Below are positions 1 through 8,055 of a DNA stretch of 64,000 nucleotides, piece after piece. A program made the position numbers and the translations under genes. The stretch spans positions 248,001 through 312,000 of the forward strand of contig CAVOFR010000008.1 of NCBI GenBank assembly GCA_963695075.1, read 5' to 3'. The notes beneath the pieces were generated by a model that was not told where the DNA came from, searched no databases, and was given only the letters and a program-made list of their open reading frames with translations. The stretch's first letter is position 1; every line of letters starts with the position of its first letter. The stretch is from CAWCAL01 sp963695075. Lineage in GTDB: Bacteria; Actinomycetota; Acidimicrobiia; Acidimicrobiales; CAWCAL01.

Positions 1-16
1 CCGCCCGGGTCCGGGC

Positions 17-730
17 TCACAGGCCCATGGACAGTCCTCCGTCGACAGGTACGACCGCGCCGGTGATGTAGGCGGCCTCGTCGGAACACAGGAATCCGAT
101 GGCCGCAGCCACCTCGTTCGGGGTGCCGAACCGGCCGAGCGGCACCGCTGCAGCGATGCCATCGCGTGTCGCCTCGTCGACGACTTCTAGCATCCTGGTG
201 TCGATCGGCCCGGGAGCCACGACGTTGGTCGTGATGTTCCTGGTGGCGAACTCGCGGGCGAGCGTCCGGGCCAGTCCCACGAGGCCGGCCTTGGATGCCG
301 CATAGTTGGCCTGGCCGGTCTGGCCCATGAATCCGACGACCGAGCCGACGAACACCATGCGCCCCCAACGAGCTTTCATCATGTCGCGGACGACCCGTCT
401 GACGACCCGGTAGGTGCCGGTGAGATTCGCATCGACGACCGAGGCGAATCTCTCGTCGTCGAGTCGGAGGACGAGCTGGTCGTGGGTGAGTCCGGCGTTG
501 GCGACCAGCACCTCGATCGGACCGTGCCGGTCGCGTATCGCTTCGAGAGCGGTGTCGAGGGCGTCGCCATCGGTCATGTCGGCCGGATGGAAGGTGACAC
601 CGTCCGGCAGCTCGTCGGTCGGCTCGTTGCGAGCGGTCACGGCGACGCGGTGGCCGGCCGCGGCCATGAGCCTGGCGGTGGCCAGACCGATGCCGCGCGT
701 GCCGCCGGTGATGACGATGGTACGGCTCAC
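17..730 (-). CDS. fabG: 3-oxoacyl-ACP reductase FabG
   Basis: This is a short-chain dehydrogenase/reductase of 237 residues, the usual FabG length, expected to reduce 3-oxoacyl-ACP with NADPH in cytoplasmic fatty-acid elongation. The N-terminal dinucleotide motif TGGTRGIG (residues 8-15), the NAG motif (78-80) and the catalytic Ser130, Tyr143, Lys147 set (YAASK) are all visible. The C-terminal part keeps the PGPIDT and DGG signatures typical of FabG. Its ATG overlaps the stop of the upstream fabH gene, and fabH in turn abuts fabD, so the three are probably one translationally coupled operon. SDR enzymes are hard to tell apart by sequence alone; the fab neighbours make the FabG call firm. An acpP gene would be expected beyond the left edge but cannot be seen. 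Confidence 0.93.
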   Translation of the reverse strand: MSRTIVITGGTRGIGLATARLMAAAGHRVAVTARNEPTDELPDGVTFHPADMTDGDALDTALEAIRDRHGPIEVLVANAGLTHDQLVLRLDDERFASVVDANLTGTYRVVRRVVRDMMKARWGRMVFVGSVVGFMGQTGQANYAASKAGLVGLARTLAREFATRNITTNVVAPGPIDTRMLEVVDEATRDGIAAAVPLGRFGTPNEVAAAIGFLCSDEAAYITGAVVPVDGGLSMGL

Positions 731-1656
731 GGTTGATACCTCACGATCGCGCTGCCCCAGGACATGCCGGCCCCGAATCCGGCGAACAGGACCAGATCGC
801 CGGGGGAGAGGCGGCCCGCATCGGCCGCTTCGGCAAAGGCCATCGGGATACTGCCGGCCGAGGTGTTCCCGGTCCGATCGACGATGCTGACCACCTGGCC
901 GGCGTCGAGGCCGATCCGGCTCGCCATCGCGGCCACGATCCGGCAGTTTGCCTGATGGGGGATCACCAAGCTCAGGTCACTGGGTCGGAGGCCGGCCTGA
1001 TCGAGCGAGACCGTGATGCTCTCGACGACCACTCGCACCGCCTGTTTGAACACCTCCTGGCCTCTCATCCTGATCTTGCCGCCGTGGTCCGTGTACAGGA
1101 TGTCCCGAGTGGCGCCGTCGGACCCGAGGTCCAGAGCGAGCAGGCCCCCATCACCCTCGGCCCGACGTTCGAGCACCATCGCACCGGCGCCGTCAGCAAA
1201 GAGGATCGCGGTCGTGCGGTCGGTCCAGTCGACGATCGAGCTCATCGTGTCGCTGCCCACCACGAGGATCCGCTCCATCCCGGTCGCGAGGAACCCGTAC
1301 GCGGCGCCGAGCGCATAGACGAATCCGGAACAGGCGGCATTCACGTCGAATGCCCCACACCTCAGTCCGAGCTGATCCTGGATCGTCGGCCCTGACGCGG
1401 GCATGATCTGATCCGCCGTCGATGTGGCGAGGACGAGCAGGTCGATCGTGTCGCGCTCACAGCCCGACCGGTCCAGGGCTCGTTCTGCGGCGGTGAGAGC
1501 GAGTGACGTCGTGGTCCCCCCGACGCGACGCTCCCGGATTCCGGTTCGCTCGGTGATCCACGAGTCACTGGTCTCGAGCGTGCGTTCGAGCTCGGCGTTG
1601 GTCACCACGCGCTCCGGGAGGGCGCTGCCCCAGCCCAGTATGGCTGAGGGAATCAC
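727..1656 (-). CDS. fabH: Beta-ketoacyl-ACP synthase III (FabH)
   Basis: This enzyme condenses an acyl-CoA primer with malonyl-ACP to start fatty-acid synthesis. It has 309 residues, slightly short of the common 315-335. The catalytic triad is complete: Cys109 in the NAACSGF motif, His234 in IPHQAN and Asn264 in GNTSAGS. The thiolase-fold glycine-rich end (GFGAGMSWGSA) is present. The gene overlaps fabG downstream by four bases and shares one base with the end of fabD upstream, in keeping with one operon fabD-fabH-fabG. In high-GC actinobacteria FabH commonly takes branched or short acyl-CoA primers; substrate preference here is not readable from the sequence. Confidence 0.94.
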   Translation of the reverse strand: MIPSAILGWGSALPERVVTNAELERTLETSDSWITERTGIRERRVGGTTTSLALTAAERALDRSGCERDTIDLLVLATSTADQIMPASGPTIQDQLGLRCGAFDVNAACSGFVYALGAAYGFLATGMERILVVGSDTMSSIVDWTDRTTAILFADGAGAMVLERRAEGDGGLLALDLGSDGATRDILYTDHGGKIRMRGQEVFKQAVRVVVESITVSLDQAGLRPSDLSLVIPHQANCRIVAAMASRIGLDAGQVVSIVDRTGNTSAGSIPMAFAEAADAGRLSPGDLVLFAGFGAGMSWGSAIVRYQP

Positions 1657-2834
1657 TACGAGGTCCTGAGCCAGGCGATGGGCTGAGAGGGAGTGACCCG
1701 TTCGCCGTCGAGGGCGAGAACGCCGACGATCGTTCCGGCGAAGGGTGAACGGACCTCCGCATGGCTGACCGAGCCGAGCAGGTCGCCGCGGGCGATGGAG
1801 CGGCCGGGTGTGGTGGCCGGGTCGGGGCTGAAGATACCCGCACTCGGGCTCACGATCATGCGCTCGGTGGCGAAGAGGTGCTCACCTTCGTGCTGTCCGC
1901 ACTCGGCCGCCGGCTGGCCACTCAGGGTCTCGAGCAGCTTGTCGATGTCCTCGGGGCTACTGACGCTCAGATTCCGGCTCCCCTTGATGGTGCGCTTCAC
2001 CATGCCGGTCAGGACGTTGCCCGGTCCCAATTCGATGAACGTGTGGACGCCCGAATCGGCCAGATTGTGGGTGATCTGACGCCACCGGACCGGCGAGCAG
2101 AGCTGGGCGGCCATCAGCGAGCTCCAGTCCCCGGCCTGGGTGTGGGCCAGCGCATCGACGTTGGCAAGGACGGGCGTGTCGGCGTCGCGCAGCTCGGCGT
2201 CGGCGAGCGCGTGGTTGAGGCGGGTGCGAGCGTCGGACATGAACGGGGTGTGAAACGCCCCCGAGACCGGGACCGAGATCACCCGTTTCGCTCCCATGTC
2301 CTTGACGATCTTCTCGGCCTGCTCGAGGGCCTCGGGCGACCCGGCGATGACGAGCTGGCCCGGGGCGTTGAAGTTCGCCACCCAGACGTCACCGGCCACC
2401 TGAGAGCACGCGATCTCGACCTGATCGTCATCGAGCCCCAGGACGGCAGCCATGGTGCCTTCCTGCTTCGTTCCGGCATCGGCCATCGCCTCACCCCGTT
2501 CGGTGACGATGCGCACTCCGTCCTCGAATCCGAGAACGCCTGCGGCCGCCAGTGCGCTGTACTCGCCGAGGGAGTGTCCGGCCAGGCGAGCAGGGACCAC
2601 ACCGGTGCGGACCACCGCATCCAGTATGACGAGGCTCAGGACGAATGTCGCGATCTGGGCGTTGCGGGTGTCGGTCAGCTCGTCGGCGTCGATCTCGAGA
2701 AGGAGCCGCCCGATGTCGCGCCCGGCCAGGTCGCTGGCTTCGACGACCAGCTCCCAGGACTCGTGATCCCTCCACGGGGCTCCCATACCGGGCCGCTGGG
2801 AACCCTGGCCCGGAAAGGTGAACGCGATCATCAA
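1656..2834 (-). CDS. fabD: Malonyl-CoA:ACP transacylase FabD with C-terminal lipoyl-like domain
   Basis: The first ~310 residues are a standard FabD. They show the GQGSQ motif near the N terminus, the nucleophile elbow GHSLG with Ser88, and the histidine in the GAFHTPFM segment. This part moves malonyl groups from CoA to ACP. The protein is 392 residues long, about 80 more than usual. The extra tail (about residues 325-392) reads like a small biotinyl/lipoyl-type beta barrel, with a GD-LG-V-H-E-RSPF-G-IVG pattern and a GERV-PSQPIAWL end. The canonical MKM lysine motif is not present, so the tail is probably a non-modified or diverged carrier fold. ATG codons lie at 2834 and 2831; I kept the first. 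It is the first gene of the fab operon. Confidence 0.9.
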   Translation of the reverse strand: MMIAFTFPGQGSQRPGMGAPWRDHESWELVVEASDLAGRDIGRLLLEIDADELTDTRNAQIATFVLSLVILDAVVRTGVVPARLAGHSLGEYSALAAAGVLGFEDGVRIVTERGEAMADAGTKQEGTMAAVLGLDDDQVEIACSQVAGDVWVANFNAPGQLVIAGSPEALEQAEKIVKDMGAKRVISVPVSGAFHTPFMSDARTRLNHALADAELRDADTPVLANVDALAHTQAGDWSSLMAAQLCSPVRWRQITHNLADSGVHTFIELGPGNVLTGMVKRTIKGSRNLSVSSPEDIDKLLETLSGQPAAECGQHEGEHLFATERMIVSPSAGIFSPDPATTPGRSIARGDLLGSVSHAEVRSPFAGTIVGVLALDGERVTPSQPIAWLRTS

Positions 2835-2892
2835 CTACCCCGCATGGACGGCAACGGACACGACCTCCGACTCCGGGTGGATCGGGGAGGTT

Positions 2893-3021
2893 TCATTCCC
2901 GTGTCGACGCCGGTCCGTGGCGTTGTTCGTTGCGGTCGATCAGCCAGGTCCGCATCGCGTAACCGAACGCCATGATGGCGGCCACGGCCATGATCTTCCG
3001 GGCTCGGGCCCTCGTGTCCAT
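2893..3021 (-). CDS. Small putative membrane protein (42 aa)
   Basis: This short open frame encodes 42 residues starting MDTRARAR, with a hydrophobic stretch (KIMAVAAIMAFGYAMRTWL) flanked by basic residues and a polar tail. That is consistent with one weak membrane segment. It lies between fabD and tRNA-Leu and points the same way as the fab operon. I do not recognise a family. A longer reading of the same frame would run back towards the tRNA gene and is unlikely. It could be non-coding; I list it because the topology pattern is sensible and the gap is otherwise empty. Confidence 0.3.
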   Translation of the reverse strand: MDTRARARKIMAVAAIMAFGYAMRTWLIDRNEQRHGPASTRE

Positions 3022-3101
3022 CGCCTCATGTTGGTCGAATCGGCGGGAGGAGATCCAGTACCGAGCCCCGGCGAGCGGCGGGTACGCTCGGACCCCCACC
3101 C

Positions 3102-3184
3102 GCCCGGGTGGCGGAATGGCAGACGCGGAGGACTCAAAATCCTCTGTCCGAAAGGGCGTGTGGGTTCGAATCCCACCCCGGGCA
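3102..3184 (+). tRNA. tRNA-Leu (anticodon CAA)
   Basis: A complete class II tRNA folds from this segment. The acceptor stem GCCCGGG (3102-3108) pairs perfectly with CCCGGGC (3177-3183), followed by the discriminator A at 3184. The anticodon stem GAGGA/TCCTC encloses the loop CTCAAAA, giving anticodon CAA at 3135-3137. A long variable arm and the TGGGTTCGAATCCCA T-arm follow. The A-box-like GTGGCGGAATGG segment is typical of tRNA-Leu. The 3' CCA is not encoded. The next gene begins only two bases after the discriminator base. Confidence 0.96.
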
Positions 3185-3185
3185 C

Positions 3186-3476
3186 ATGCGGCGAGCGCGC
3201 GTCGAGCACAAGCTCCGGGAAGTAGGCGGACGACTGACCAGGCTGCGCGAAGAGCTGACGGTCACCGACGACCAGCTCCTGCACTTCGCCGGCGAGGCCG
3301 AGGAGTCTCGTCTGCGCTCGCTCGTGTCCGAGACCCCTCTGGCCGATCAGGAGCATCGCGAAGCCGAGAAGCACGCCGAAGCGCTCCGGCGCCAGCAGGT
3401 GAAGGTGACCGAGGAGATCCTGCGCCTCGAGGCCGAGCAGGATGCGTTGCTGGACGAGTTGACGGCCGGTGACTGA
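3186..3476 (+). CDS. Coiled-coil protein immediately downstream of tRNA-Leu
   Basis: This 96-residue protein is rich in Glu, Arg, Leu and Ala with a heptad-like pattern over most of its length (EHKLREVGGRLTRLREEL, later EEILRLEAEQDALLDEL), so an extended coiled coil is likely. I recognise no enzyme motif. The ATG at 3186 is chosen because the frame upstream runs through the tRNA gene. Only one base separates the start codon from the tRNA 3' end, so there is no room for a separate ribosome-binding site. The stop overlaps the GTG start of the following response-regulator gene by eight bases, which suggests coupling and a possible functional link. The function is unknown. Confidence 0.75.
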   Translation: MRRARVEHKLREVGGRLTRLREELTVTDDQLLHFAGEAEESRLRSLVSETPLADQEHREAEKHAEALRRQQVKVTEEILRLEAEQDALLDELTAGD

Positions 3477-4068
3477 CCGGGCCGGAGATCAGGTACCTCG
3501 GGTGGCGATCGCCGAGGACGAGGCGATCATCAGGCTCGATCTCAGGGAGACGCTGGTAGAGGCCGGCTACGAGGTGGTCGCCGAAGCGGCATCGGGCGAG
3601 CCGATCCTGGCCGCGGTGGCCGATCGGGGTACCGACGTGGCAGTGGTCGATATCAACATGCCGGGCATGGATGGAATCGAGCTCACCGAACGGCTGACCG
3701 CGGCGGGTGCTTGTGCGGTTGTCGTGGTGACGGCTTTCGGTCAGCGGGACCTCATCCAGAAGGCTCGGGATGCCGGCGCCCTCGGATACGTGATCAAGCC
3801 GTTCGACAAGCGCGATCTTGTACCGGCGATCGAGATCGCCCTCGGGCGTTTTGCCGATCTGCAGGCGTTGCGGGGCCGGGCCGACCGGCTCGAGGAACAG
3901 CTCGAGACGCGGAAGCTGGTCGATCGGGCGAAAGGCCTGCTGATGGACCAGAGGGGGTTGAGCGAAGCGCAGGCGTTCCGACTTCTCCAGAGCTCAGCGA
4001 TGCAGCGCCGAGAGACGATGGCTGTCGTCGCTGCAGCCGTGATCGAGGGCGCGGCGAACGCCGATTGA
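3469..4068 (+). CDS. pdtaR: ANTAR-domain response regulator (PdtaR type)
   Basis: This is a two-domain cytoplasmic regulator of 199 residues. Residues ~10-125 form a receiver domain with the acidic pair in AEDEAIIRLDL, the phospho-acceptor Asp61 in VVDINMPGMDG, a conserved Thr in VVVVTAFGQ and the Lys in VIKPFDKRD. After a short coiled-coil linker (RADRLEEQLETRKLVDRAKG), residues ~140-195 form an ANTAR domain, ending LLMDQRGLSEAQAFRLLQ. ANTAR proteins bind paired-hexaloop RNA structures and prevent early transcription termination. This receiver-ANTAR layout is that of mycobacterial PdtaR, whose kinase is PdtaS; no kinase gene is seen nearby. The GTG start overlaps the preceding coiled-coil gene by eight bases. 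Confidence 0.9.
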   Translation: MTDRAGDQVPRVAIAEDEAIIRLDLRETLVEAGYEVVAEAASGEPILAAVADRGTDVAVVDINMPGMDGIELTERLTAAGACAVVVVTAFGQRDLIQKARDAGALGYVIKPFDKRDLVPAIEIALGRFADLQALRGRADRLEEQLETRKLVDRAKGLLMDQRGLSEAQAFRLLQSSAMQRRETMAVVAAAVIEGAANAD

Positions 4069-4107
4069 CCGGCGGGCCGCCGCCGAGGTCAGCACTAGGC
4101 TCGCTCC

Positions 4108-6774
4108 GTGGCCGGACTGATGCTCATCGACGGGAACTCGCTGACGTACAGGGCGTTCTTCGCCCTCCCCACGGAGTTGGCCACCGCTTCCGGGCAGGTG
4201 ACCAACGCCGTCTACGGGTTCACGTCGATGCTGCTGAACCTGTTGCGGGATCACGAACCCGATCGCATCGTCGTCGCGTTCGACCGGCCCGAACCGACGT
4301 TCCGTCACGAGCGGGTGGACACCTACAAGGCCAACCGCGACGCCGCTCCCGACATCCTTCGCCAGCAGATGGGGCTCGTGCGCGAGGTGATCGCCGCCAT
4401 GGGGCTTCCCACCATCGAGCAGGTGGGCTACGAAGCCGATGACCTCCTCGCCACGCTGGCCACCACGGCGAGAGACGAGGGATCGGACGTCATCATCGTC
4501 ACCGGCGACCGCGATGCCTATCAGTTGGTGGAGGATCCCCATGTCAGGGTGCTCTACAACAAGCGGGGCGTCGCCGACTACGCGCTCTACGACGAGGCGG
4601 GGATAGCAGACCGCACCGGCGTCGCACCGAGCGACTACGTCGCATACGCCGCCCTCAGGGGCGACAAGTCGGACAACCTCCCGGGAGTCCCCGGAGTGGG
4701 CGAGAAGACCGCGGCGAGGCTGATCAACACCTATGGCGGAATCGACGGGATCTACGGGGCCGTCGATGAGCAGACACCCAAGCTGCGCGAGAACCTCGCA
4801 GCCAACGAGACCCAGGTGCGCCTCAACCTCGAGGTCATGGAGTTGGTGCGCGACGTGCCGCTCGAGATGGATCCGGCCGACCTGGTTCGGGTGGAGCCCG
4901 ATGTCGACGAACTCCGAAGGCTCTGGGACTTTCTCGAGTTCCACAGCTTGCACGATCGACTGACCGAGGTCATGGCCATCGAGATCGGCGGTGGGGGAGC
5001 AACGGACGAGGCACTGACGCCCCGGGTCGAGAGCCTCGGTGACGCCAACGGCGCGGTCGCGGCGGTCAACGCCGCGCCGAGTCCGTTGGTGATCGAGCCG
5101 GTCTGGGAGGGTGAACCGGCCCGGAGCCCGGTCCGGGGAGTGGCGCTGGTGGTCGACACCGCTGACGAGGCGGCGGGTTGGATCGCGGCGGACACACTGG
5201 AGAAGCCGGGAGTTCTCACGGCGCTGGGCGAGCGATCTGCGCAGGGTGTGGTGGGCCATGACGGGAAGGCTCTCCTACACGCCCTGCTGGATCTGGGTGT
5301 CCCCACGCCCGTTCTGAGCGGCGACACCACCCTCGCCGCCTATCTGCTCGACCCGGCCGAACAGCGGTACGACCTGGACGAGCTGCTCGGCCGCTACGCG
5401 AACCGGAGCATGCCCGACACGGCGGCGGCGCCCGAGGGCCAGCTCGACCTCGACGGCACCGGTGTCGACGAGGCCGAGCTCGCCGGAGCTCGCTGTATCG
5501 CGGTCGCAACCCTCGCCGAACCCCTGACCGCGTCGCTCCGGAGCCAGGGCCTGGCCGAGCTCTACGAGACCATCGAGATCCCGCTCGTCGGCGTTCTGAC
5601 CCGCATGGAACGGGTCGGGATCGGCGTGGACGTGGCCGAGTTGAAGGCGCTGAACGAACGGCTCGTCGCCGAGGCGGCCGAACTTCGCACCCGGATCCAC
5701 GAGTCGGCGGGCCACGAGTTCAACGTCAACTCCACGAAGCAACTGCGGGAGGTGCTGTTCGAGGAGCTCGAGCTCACACCCCAGAAGAAGACCAAGACCG
5801 GGTACAGCACCGACGCTGCTTCGCTCGAGAAGCTGGTGGGAGAGCACCCAATCATCGAGCACCTCCTTCGCTACCGCGAGGTGGAGAAGCTGCGATCGAC
5901 CTATGGAGAAGGCCTCCTCGCCGAGGTCGGCATCGACGATCGGATCCATGCCGCGTTCAACCAGACGGTGGCCCGGACGGGCCGTCTGAGCTCCGATCGG
6001 CCCAACCTCCACAACATCCCGGTGCGGACCGAGGAAGGGCGGGCCTTCCGACGGGCGTTCGTGCCCGCGGAGGGCTTCACCTTCCTCGTCGCCGACTACA
6101 ACCAGATCGAGCTGAGGTGCATCGCCCACCTGGCCGAGGATCCCGGCCTCATCGGTGCGTTCGAAGCGGGAGACGACATCCACACGGCCACGGCGTCGCG
6201 CATCTTCGACGTCGACCCGGACGACATCAGCATCGAGCAACGATCGAAGGCGAAGATGGTCTCCTACGGTCTGGCCTACGGGATGGAGGCATACGGCCTG
6301 GCCCAGCGGTTGTCGATACCCGTTCCCGAGGCCGAGGAGATCCTCGACTCGTATTTCGAGGCCTTTCCCGCCGTGAGGGACTACATGGACCGGACCGTCG
6401 CCGAGGCCCGCGATCGCGGGTACACCGAGACGTTGTTCGGCCGGCGGCGGCAGATTCCCGAGCTGAGCTCGAGCAACTACCGGATCCGCCAGGCGGGTGA
6501 ACGGCAGGCGATGAACGCCGGGATCCAGGGTCTGGCAGCCGACATCTTCAAGGTGGCCCTCGTCAGGCTGGACGAGGCCCTGGCCGCCCTCGACGCTCGA
6601 AGCCGGGTCGTGCTCCAGGTCCACGACGAGGTCATCGTCGAGATGGTCGAGGTCGAGCGCGAGGAGGTCACCGACGCGACGCTCACCGCGATGCAGGGTG
6701 CGTTCGACCTCCGTGTGGATCTCGCGGTCAACCTGGCGTTCGGCTCGTCCTGGGCGGAGGCCAAGAGTGCTTGA
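4108..6774 (+). CDS. polA: DNA polymerase I
   Basis: This 888-residue protein is a full-length PolA for replication gap filling and repair. The N-terminal 5'-3' exonuclease/flap domain is intact (VVAFDRPEPTFRHE, YEADDLLATLA, GDRDAYQLV, GDKSDNLPGVPGVGEKTA). The middle 3'-5' exonuclease-like domain (about residues 300-480) lacks the usual DxE and other metal-binding acidic motifs, so proofreading is probably absent, as in many actinobacterial PolA. The polymerase domain has motif A (DYNQIELR), the O-helix (RSKAKMVSYG, with Tyr720 at the position of E. coli Phe762) and motif C (VHDEVIVE). It starts with GTG shortly after pdtaR. Confidence 0.97.
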   Translation: MAGLMLIDGNSLTYRAFFALPTELATASGQVTNAVYGFTSMLLNLLRDHEPDRIVVAFDRPEPTFRHERVDTYKANRDAAPDILRQQMGLVREVIAAMGLPTIEQVGYEADDLLATLATTARDEGSDVIIVTGDRDAYQLVEDPHVRVLYNKRGVADYALYDEAGIADRTGVAPSDYVAYAALRGDKSDNLPGVPGVGEKTAARLINTYGGIDGIYGAVDEQTPKLRENLAANETQVRLNLEVMELVRDVPLEMDPADLVRVEPDVDELRRLWDFLEFHSLHDRLTEVMAIEIGGGGATDEALTPRVESLGDANGAVAAVNAAPSPLVIEPVWEGEPARSPVRGVALVVDTADEAAGWIAADTLEKPGVLTALGERSAQGVVGHDGKALLHALLDLGVPTPVLSGDTTLAAYLLDPAEQRYDLDELLGRYANRSMPDTAAAPEGQLDLDGTGVDEAELAGARCIAVATLAEPLTASLRSQGLAELYETIEIPLVGVLTRMERVGIGVDVAELKALNERLVAEAAELRTRIHESAGHEFNVNSTKQLREVLFEELELTPQKKTKTGYSTDAASLEKLVGEHPIIEHLLRYREVEKLRSTYGEGLLAEVGIDDRIHAAFNQTVARTGRLSSDRPNLHNIPVRTEEGRAFRRAFVPAEGFTFLVADYNQIELRCIAHLAEDPGLIGAFEAGDDIHTATASRIFDVDPDDISIEQRSKAKMVSYGLAYGMEAYGLAQRLSIPVPEAEEILDSYFEAFPAVRDYMDRTVAEARDRGYTETLFGRRRQIPELSSSNYRIRQAGERQAMNAGIQGLAADIFKVALVRLDEALAALDARSRVVLQVHDEVIVEMVEVEREEVTDATLTAMQGAFDLRVDLAVNLAFGSSWAEAKSA

Positions 6775-6842
6775 TTCCCGGGCCGATTCTGCCGATACGG
6801 AGTCGACCACACCAGATTCCGGACAGACGAGGAGGAGCAGCG

Positions 6843-7016
6843 ATGGCGCGGACGGGACCCAGACGCATGGGCATCCTCGGCCTCCTGTTGGTCGGTGCGC
6901 TGGTCTTCGGTGCACTCTCGATCCTCATCGCCGGAGCGACCGCGGGGCGCTGCGGCGACTTCGCGTCGTCGAAGGAGTGGAACTTCTGGCCACCCGGGTG
7001 GGAGTGCCAGTACTGA
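6843..7016 (+). CDS. Small membrane-anchored or secreted protein (57 aa)
   Basis: The frame encodes 57 residues starting MARTGPRRMG. A hydrophobic segment follows (GLLLVGALVFGALSILIAGA), then a short polar, Trp- and Cys-containing tail ending WECQY. Basic residues before the hydrophobic stretch suggest the tail faces outside. A strong purine-rich ribosome-binding site (GAGGAGGAG) lies just upstream of this ATG. That decides the start over an in-frame upstream codon inside the polA end. The two cysteines (CGDF and ECQY) could form an extracytoplasmic disulfide. I do not recognise the family. Confidence 0.6.
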   Translation: MARTGPRRMGILGLLLVGALVFGALSILIAGATAGRCGDFASSKEWNFWPPGWECQY

Positions 7017-7053
7017 GCCTGCCGTCGGTGGACAGCCCGACAGCCGACCGGCG

Positions 7054-7908
7054 ATGAGCAGGGATCCGCACTGGTTCGAGCCCGTTGCCGATCATCTGGG
7101 GGAGGCCTACCTGCGGTATTCCTTCACCCGCGGTACCGAACAGGAGGTCGACACGCTGGTCGATGCCCTCGGGCTGGAGCCGGGCTCGAGGGTGCTCGAC
7201 GTGGGCTGCGGTCCGGGTCGGCACAGCCTGGCGCTCGCCGGTCGCGGCGTCGACGTCGTGGGCGTGGACATCAGCGAGACCTTCGTCACCCTGGCCTCGG
7301 TCACCGCACTCGATCGAGGTCTGGATCTCGAGTTCAGCGTGGCGGACGCGCGAGAGCTGGAGTTCGAGGCGGAGTTCGATGCCGCGATCTCGTTGTGCCA
7401 GGGGGCTTTCGGGCTGTGTGGTGCGTCCACGCCAGGGGCTGGTGCGTCCACGCCAGGGGCTGGTGCGTCCACGCCAGGGGCTGGTGCGTCCACGCCAGGG
7501 GCTCGTGCGTCCACTCCACGGGCTGGCGCCTCGACGGCAGACTCGCCCCTGGGTCGGTCCGACCCCGACGGCCTCGTCCTGGATGGGATGGCCCGGGCGG
7601 TACGACCCGGCGGTCGGATCGCGGTCAGCGCCTTCTCGGCCTATTTCCAGGTGCGCTACCTGGAGGAGCAGGACGACTTCGAGGCCGGGCCGGGCGTGAA
7701 CCACGAGCGGACCGAGGTGAGGAACCCGTCCGGCGAGACGCGACCCGTCGAGATCTGGACGACCTGCTTCACCCCCCGGGAGTTGCGCTACATGGCCGCC
7801 GCATCCGGACTCGTCGTCGACGAGATCTGGTCGGTCACCCCGGGCGACTACCGGCGCCGCCAGCCCGACTGTGATCATCCCGAGTTCCTGCTGCTGGCGC
7901 ACCGCTAG
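7054..7908 (+). CDS. SAM-dependent class I methyltransferase with internal tandem repeat
   Basis: This 284-residue protein has the Rossmann-type methyltransferase core. Motif I is VLDVGCGPGRHS (about residues 47-58), followed by the acidic end of strand 2 (VVGVDIS) and the later VRPGGRIAVSAFSAYF strand. Between strand 4 (AISLCQGAFGLC) and the next helix (DGLVLDGMARAV) the gene carries an insertion encoding repeated GASTPGA units, about residues 123-164. Removing it would restore an ordinary core, so the repeat probably forms a surface loop. The end (FTPRELRYMAAASGLVVDEIWSV) is typical of small-molecule or ubiquinone-type methyltransferases. The substrate is unknown. The ATG at 7054 was chosen because the upstream frame overlaps the preceding small gene. 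Confidence 0.85.
   Translation: MSRDPHWFEPVADHLGEAYLRYSFTRGTEQEVDTLVDALGLEPGSRVLDVGCGPGRHSLALAGRGVDVVGVDISETFVTLASVTALDRGLDLEFSVADARELEFEAEFDAAISLCQGAFGLCGASTPGAGASTPGAGASTPGAGASTPGARASTPRAGASTADSPLGRSDPDGLVLDGMARAVRPGGRIAVSAFSAYFQVRYLEEQDDFEAGPGVNHERTEVRNPSGETRPVEIWTTCFTPRELRYMAAASGLVVDEIWSVTPGDYRRRQPDCDHPEFLLLAHR
7420..7524 (+). repeat. 21-bp in-frame tandem repeat, four perfect copies plus one degenerate
   Basis: Four identical 21-base units (ggtgcgtccacgccagggg + ct) run from 7420 to 7503, and a fifth unit with several changes follows to 7524. A still weaker sixth trace extends a little further. The unit length is a multiple of three, so copy-number change would not break the methyltransferase frame. 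It encodes GASTPGA. Confidence 0.95.
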
Positions 7909-8055
7909 CGGACACACGCCGGTCGGGGTCTGTCCCCACCCGCCGCACCTGCATGGCGCGGCAACGCCACTGCTACCATGACCGGCCGTGTGCCAACCGG
8001 CGCGCGCCCTCTCGGCCCCAGGCCGGGATTCCCACTGGTCAACGAAAGCAACCCT

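Noticed and set aside
1761..2975. A 404-codon plus-strand frame opposite fabD
   Set aside because: FabD motifs are clear on the minus strand; the plus-strand frame has no family pattern.
3108..3185. An N-terminal extension of the coiled-coil gene starting inside tRNA-Leu
   Set aside because: The extension translates tRNA sequence; the ATG just after the tRNA is the only sensible start.
5275..6915. A 546-codon frame antisense to polA
   Set aside because: polA motifs fully explain the region; the antisense frame is a GC-skew artefact.
7420..7524. A CRISPR array
   Set aside because: The repeats are contiguous in-frame 21-mers with no spacers and no cas genes nearby.
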